Part shown: positions 62,119-64,000 of the stretch, piece after piece
How the letters are laid out: every line of letters begins with the position of its first letter
How positions within the stretch are numbered: position 1 is the stretch's first letter
Program-made: the position numbers and the translations under genes
Notes under the pieces: model-generated
Database searches by the model: none
What the model was told of the DNA's origin: nothing
Seen by the model: the letters and a program-made list of their open reading frames with translations, nothing else
From: an uncultured Opitutia bacterium
Lineage (GTDB): Bacteria > Verrucomicrobiota > Verrucomicrobiia > Opitutales > Opitutaceae
Assembly: GCA_903881475.1 (NCBI GenBank)
Contig: CAIRTK010000015.1
Span: 1-64,000 of the forward strand
DNA length: 64,000 nucleotides
Direction of reading: 5' to 3'

Positions 62119-62198
62119 AATGAGGAAATCAGGAACTCAGGAATTGGTTGCCCGGGAAAAATCCGCCGGATTGTTCCAGTTTTCCTGAGTTCCACATT
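62119..62198. repeat. Inverted repeat around AACTCAGGAA
   Basis: Arms AATGAGGAAATCAGGAACTC and GTTTTCCTGAGTTCCACATT pair imperfectly in the gap between the oxidoreductase and the barrel genes. A related phrase, GGAACTCAGGAATTCAGG, occurs near 14875. Confidence 0.6.
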
Positions 62199-62203
62199 AC
62201 AAA

Positions 62204-63277
62204 TCAGAAACTCAGCTTGATCCCCGCACCCTTCTGCTGGAGGCGGAGGAAGTCACGGGCGATCGCGAGATCCTTCGTCGCGTCCACCGCGGTGCAGAGC
62301 GGCGTGCTTTCGCCCTGGACGGCGCGGATGAAGTTCGCGGCCTGCGAGCGCATGGCGTGCCACGGCGCAAAGACGGGTTCGATCGACTTCGGCGTTTCGG
62401 TCCCGCCGAGATCCTCGAAGATCTGTAGCTTGCCGGGCCGGTCGATCACCATCGGCGCCGGCAGGTCGAGCTTGAGGTAGCCCTTGTCAAAGCCGACCAG
62501 GGCCGACTCCTGCCAGTCCTGGGTCGTGTGGTACGGCGCCATCTCGAGGATGCCCGACACGCCGCTCTCCGAGCGGATGCCCATGTATTGGCCGTTCTCG
62601 TCGGCCACGGTGACCTTGAAATCCTCGCCGAGCAGGTAGCGCAGGAGGTTGATCTGGTGGATGTAGAAATTCGTCAGCTCGAAATTCCGCTTCGCGCCCT
62701 CCTCGTCAAAGCCCGCCGGCGGCGCGTCGGCCTTCATGTCCGGGTATTTCTCATCCGTGACGATGCGGGTCGAGAAGCCCTCGGCGTCCCACTTGCCGGG
62801 CGGCATGGTGACGCGGATGTAGCGCAGCTTGCCGAATTTCCCGGACGCCTTCCACTCGCGGATTTTTTCGGCCGCGGCGACGGACGCAAGGTCGCTGCGC
62901 TTGTGATAGGCGACGTAGATCGGCGCCTGGTGCCGCTTGGAGAGCGCCGTGAGGTTTTCCGCGATCTCCACGCTGTGCGCGAGGGGCTTCTCGATCATGA
63001 TCGGCTTGCCCGCCGCGATCACCGCCGGCAGCAGGCCGCCGTGGAACCAGAAACACTGGATCGCGACAAATGCGTCCACCTTCGCCTTGGCGATCAGTTC
63101 CGCGTCGGTGGCGTACACCTCGGGGATGTTCCAGTGCTTCGCAACCTGCGCCGCGAGCTGGGGCCGCAATTCCGCCATCGCGACCACCTCGCAGTTGGGC
63201 AGGGTCGCATAATTGCGCAGGTGCGCCATCTGACCCATGTTGCCGGTGCCGATGAAACCGAGTCTGATTTTTTTCAT
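62204..63277 (-). CDS. Gfo/Idh/MocA family oxidoreductase
   Basis: A 357-residue NAD(P)-dependent dehydrogenase. The Rossmann motif is LGFIGTGNMGQMAHLRNY; the catalytic lysine motif is IEKPLAHSVE near residue 97, and the C-terminal alpha/beta domain follows. Enzymes of this family oxidise sugars, inositols or sugar-derived compounds. It is first in the minus-strand set with two TIM-barrel genes, a common arrangement for sugar or cyclitol breakdown. Confidence 0.88.
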   Translation of the reverse strand: MKKIRLGFIGTGNMGQMAHLRNYATLPNCEVVAMAELRPQLAAQVAKHWNIPEVYATDAELIAKAKVDAFVAIQCFWFHGGLLPAVIAAGKPIMIEKPLAHSVEIAENLTALSKRHQAPIYVAYHKRSDLASVAAAEKIREWKASGKFGKLRYIRVTMPPGKWDAEGFSTRIVTDEKYPDMKADAPPAGFDEEGAKRNFELTNFYIHQINLLRYLLGEDFKVTVADENGQYMGIRSESGVSGILEMAPYHTTQDWQESALVGFDKGYLKLDLPAPMVIDRPGKLQIFEDLGGTETPKSIEPVFAPWHAMRSQAANFIRAVQGESTPLCTAVDATKDLAIARDFLRLQQKGAGIKLSF

Positions 63278-63611
63278 TGGGGAAATTGACCGTCAACCGC
63301 CCGCCCGTCCGTCATTCGCTGAGGACACCCCTGCCTTCCGCCCAGGGCAGAATTCGAAGCAACGCTTCATGGAACAGGGGAGGAGGTGGAGCATAGTGAG
63401 GAGGGCTTCGCGCACCATGGTCGCAGGACCGGTACGTCCACCCCTCCCGGGGTCGAAAGCAAGAGCGCGGCACAATGGGCCGAATCCGCCCGCGCCGCCA
63501 AGAACTGTTTTGGAATTTTGCGTCATGGCCGAAGAAAATTCAGCAGCAAGGCAGGGCGCCGGCCCGGGATTGCCTGCCCCTCCCCCGCCCTCCAGCGTTC
63601 CGCCCACGCTT
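63278..63611. other. Gene-free divergent intergenic region
   Basis: Separates the oxidoreductase from the aminopeptidase-like gene. It should hold both promoters, but I see no convincing motif, repeat copy or 21-bp operator pair. The track ORFs across it look like shadows. Confidence 0.5.
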
Positions 63612-64000
63612 ATGTCCACCTTCCTCTCCGACCGCCGTGCCCGGGTCGCCTCTGCCCTCAATCTCGGCGACGCCCTCCTGCTGGTGGGCGCCGGCGAACC
63701 CATTCCGCTGCCCGAGCGCACCGACCAGACGTACCCTTTCCGCGCCGACGCCGAGTATTTCTACCTCGCCGTCCAGGAATGCCCGGGCGGGGTCGTCGCC
63801 TTTGACCCGCGGGACGGCGAGCGCGAAGGCTGGGTGTCCTTCGTGCCCGATGTCACGGAGGGCGAGCGGATCTGGGAGGGACGCCAGCAACCGCCCGGAG
63901 TATCCCTCGCCACGCTCAAGCCCTGGCTGGCAGCCCGGCGCGGGCGGCCCATCGCCGCGCTCGGCGCGCCCTTGCCAGACGTGCAACCCGACGCCGGGCA
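63612..64000 (+). CDS. Probable Xaa-Pro aminopeptidase, N-terminal part (runs off window)
   Basis: An ORF open to the window end and therefore missing from the track: 129 codons from the ATG before STFLSDRRARVASALN. The sequence LLLVGAGEPIPLPERTDQTYPFRADAEYFYLA resembles the creatinase-like N-terminal domain of aminopeptidase P (M24B), where an FR-D-F-YL pattern is typical. The catalytic metal-binding domain would lie beyond the edge, so the call is provisional. Confidence 0.65.
   Translation, partial: MSTFLSDRRARVASALNLGDALLLVGAGEPIPLPERTDQTYPFRADAEYFYLAVQECPGGVVAFDPRDGEREGWVSFVPDVTEGERIWEGRQQPPGVSLATLKPWLAARRGRPIAALGAPLPDVQPDAG

Overview
The window reads as a GC-rich chromosome segment of a Verrucomicrobiota bacterium, most likely Opitutaceae. 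This rests on overall gene style, codon use and several families of interspersed inverted repeats; no rRNA or marker gene is present to confirm it. I find 56 protein genes: one is broken by a stop codon, one carries a probable frameshift, and one runs off the right edge. I see no tRNA, rRNA, CRISPR array, phage or insertion sequence.

Region 1 (about 0.25-18 kb) is a nearly complete purine-salvage and degradation island. It holds guanine deaminase, 8-oxoguanine-type deaminase, fused xanthine dehydrogenase with XdhC, membrane urate oxidase PuuD with its own haem c, UraH, UraD, allantoinase, allantoate amidohydrolase, ureidoglycine aminohydrolase and two NCS2 purine permeases. Malate synthase is embedded in it and would carry the glyoxylate into central metabolism. 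Only the final ureidoglycolate-cleaving step is not visible.

Region 2 (18-36.6 kb) holds a monohaem cytochrome c, a CoA-transferase, a PocR-AraC regulator and HupE. It continues with a membrane-bound [NiFe]-hydrogenase (hyaABCD order) that has the extra cysteines of oxygen-tolerant group 1 enzymes, and with divergent hypABFCD. An unusual DoxX / DUF3419 / UbiA operon then sits between hypD and the detached hypE.

Region 3 (35.5-55.7 kb) is a haem and electron-transfer island: hypE joined to a ResB/CcsA cytochrome-maturation operon with a lipoprotein, hemN, a membrane-anchored heptahaem cytochrome, and divergently an octahaem lipoprotein plus an MtrB-like outer-membrane barrel (a candidate porin-cytochrome conduit). 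It also has a cytochrome / tetrahaem / Fe-S / NrfD module, hemG and hemA.

Region 4 (55.8-64 kb) is accessory: a GNAT pseudogene, a pseudopilin-like protein, a glyoxalase-fold protein, a secreted glycosidase-like protein, two TIM-barrel isomerase/epimerases with a Gfo/Idh/MocA oxidoreductase, and the start of a probable Xaa-Pro aminopeptidase.

The most interesting signal is non-coding. A 13-base half-site, CAAG-N3-TGCGCA, recurs as head-to-tail pairs whose starts are exactly 21 bp apart. Clear pairs lie upstream of the cytochrome c at 18.5 kb, the CoA-transferase, hupE, the cytochrome-maturation operon, the heptahaem cytochrome, the octahaem/porin operon, hemG and hemA. Weaker pairs with the same spacing precede the DoxX/DUF3419/UbiA operon, hemN, the NrfD module, the hydrogenase and a small unknown gene. 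Each pair points toward its gene. The layout is that of an AraC-type operator, and a PocR-AraC regulator is encoded in the window next to one of the best arrays. I infer a haem/c-type-cytochrome/hydrogen regulon that also recruits genes of unknown function. All of this was found by eye without a genome-wide search.
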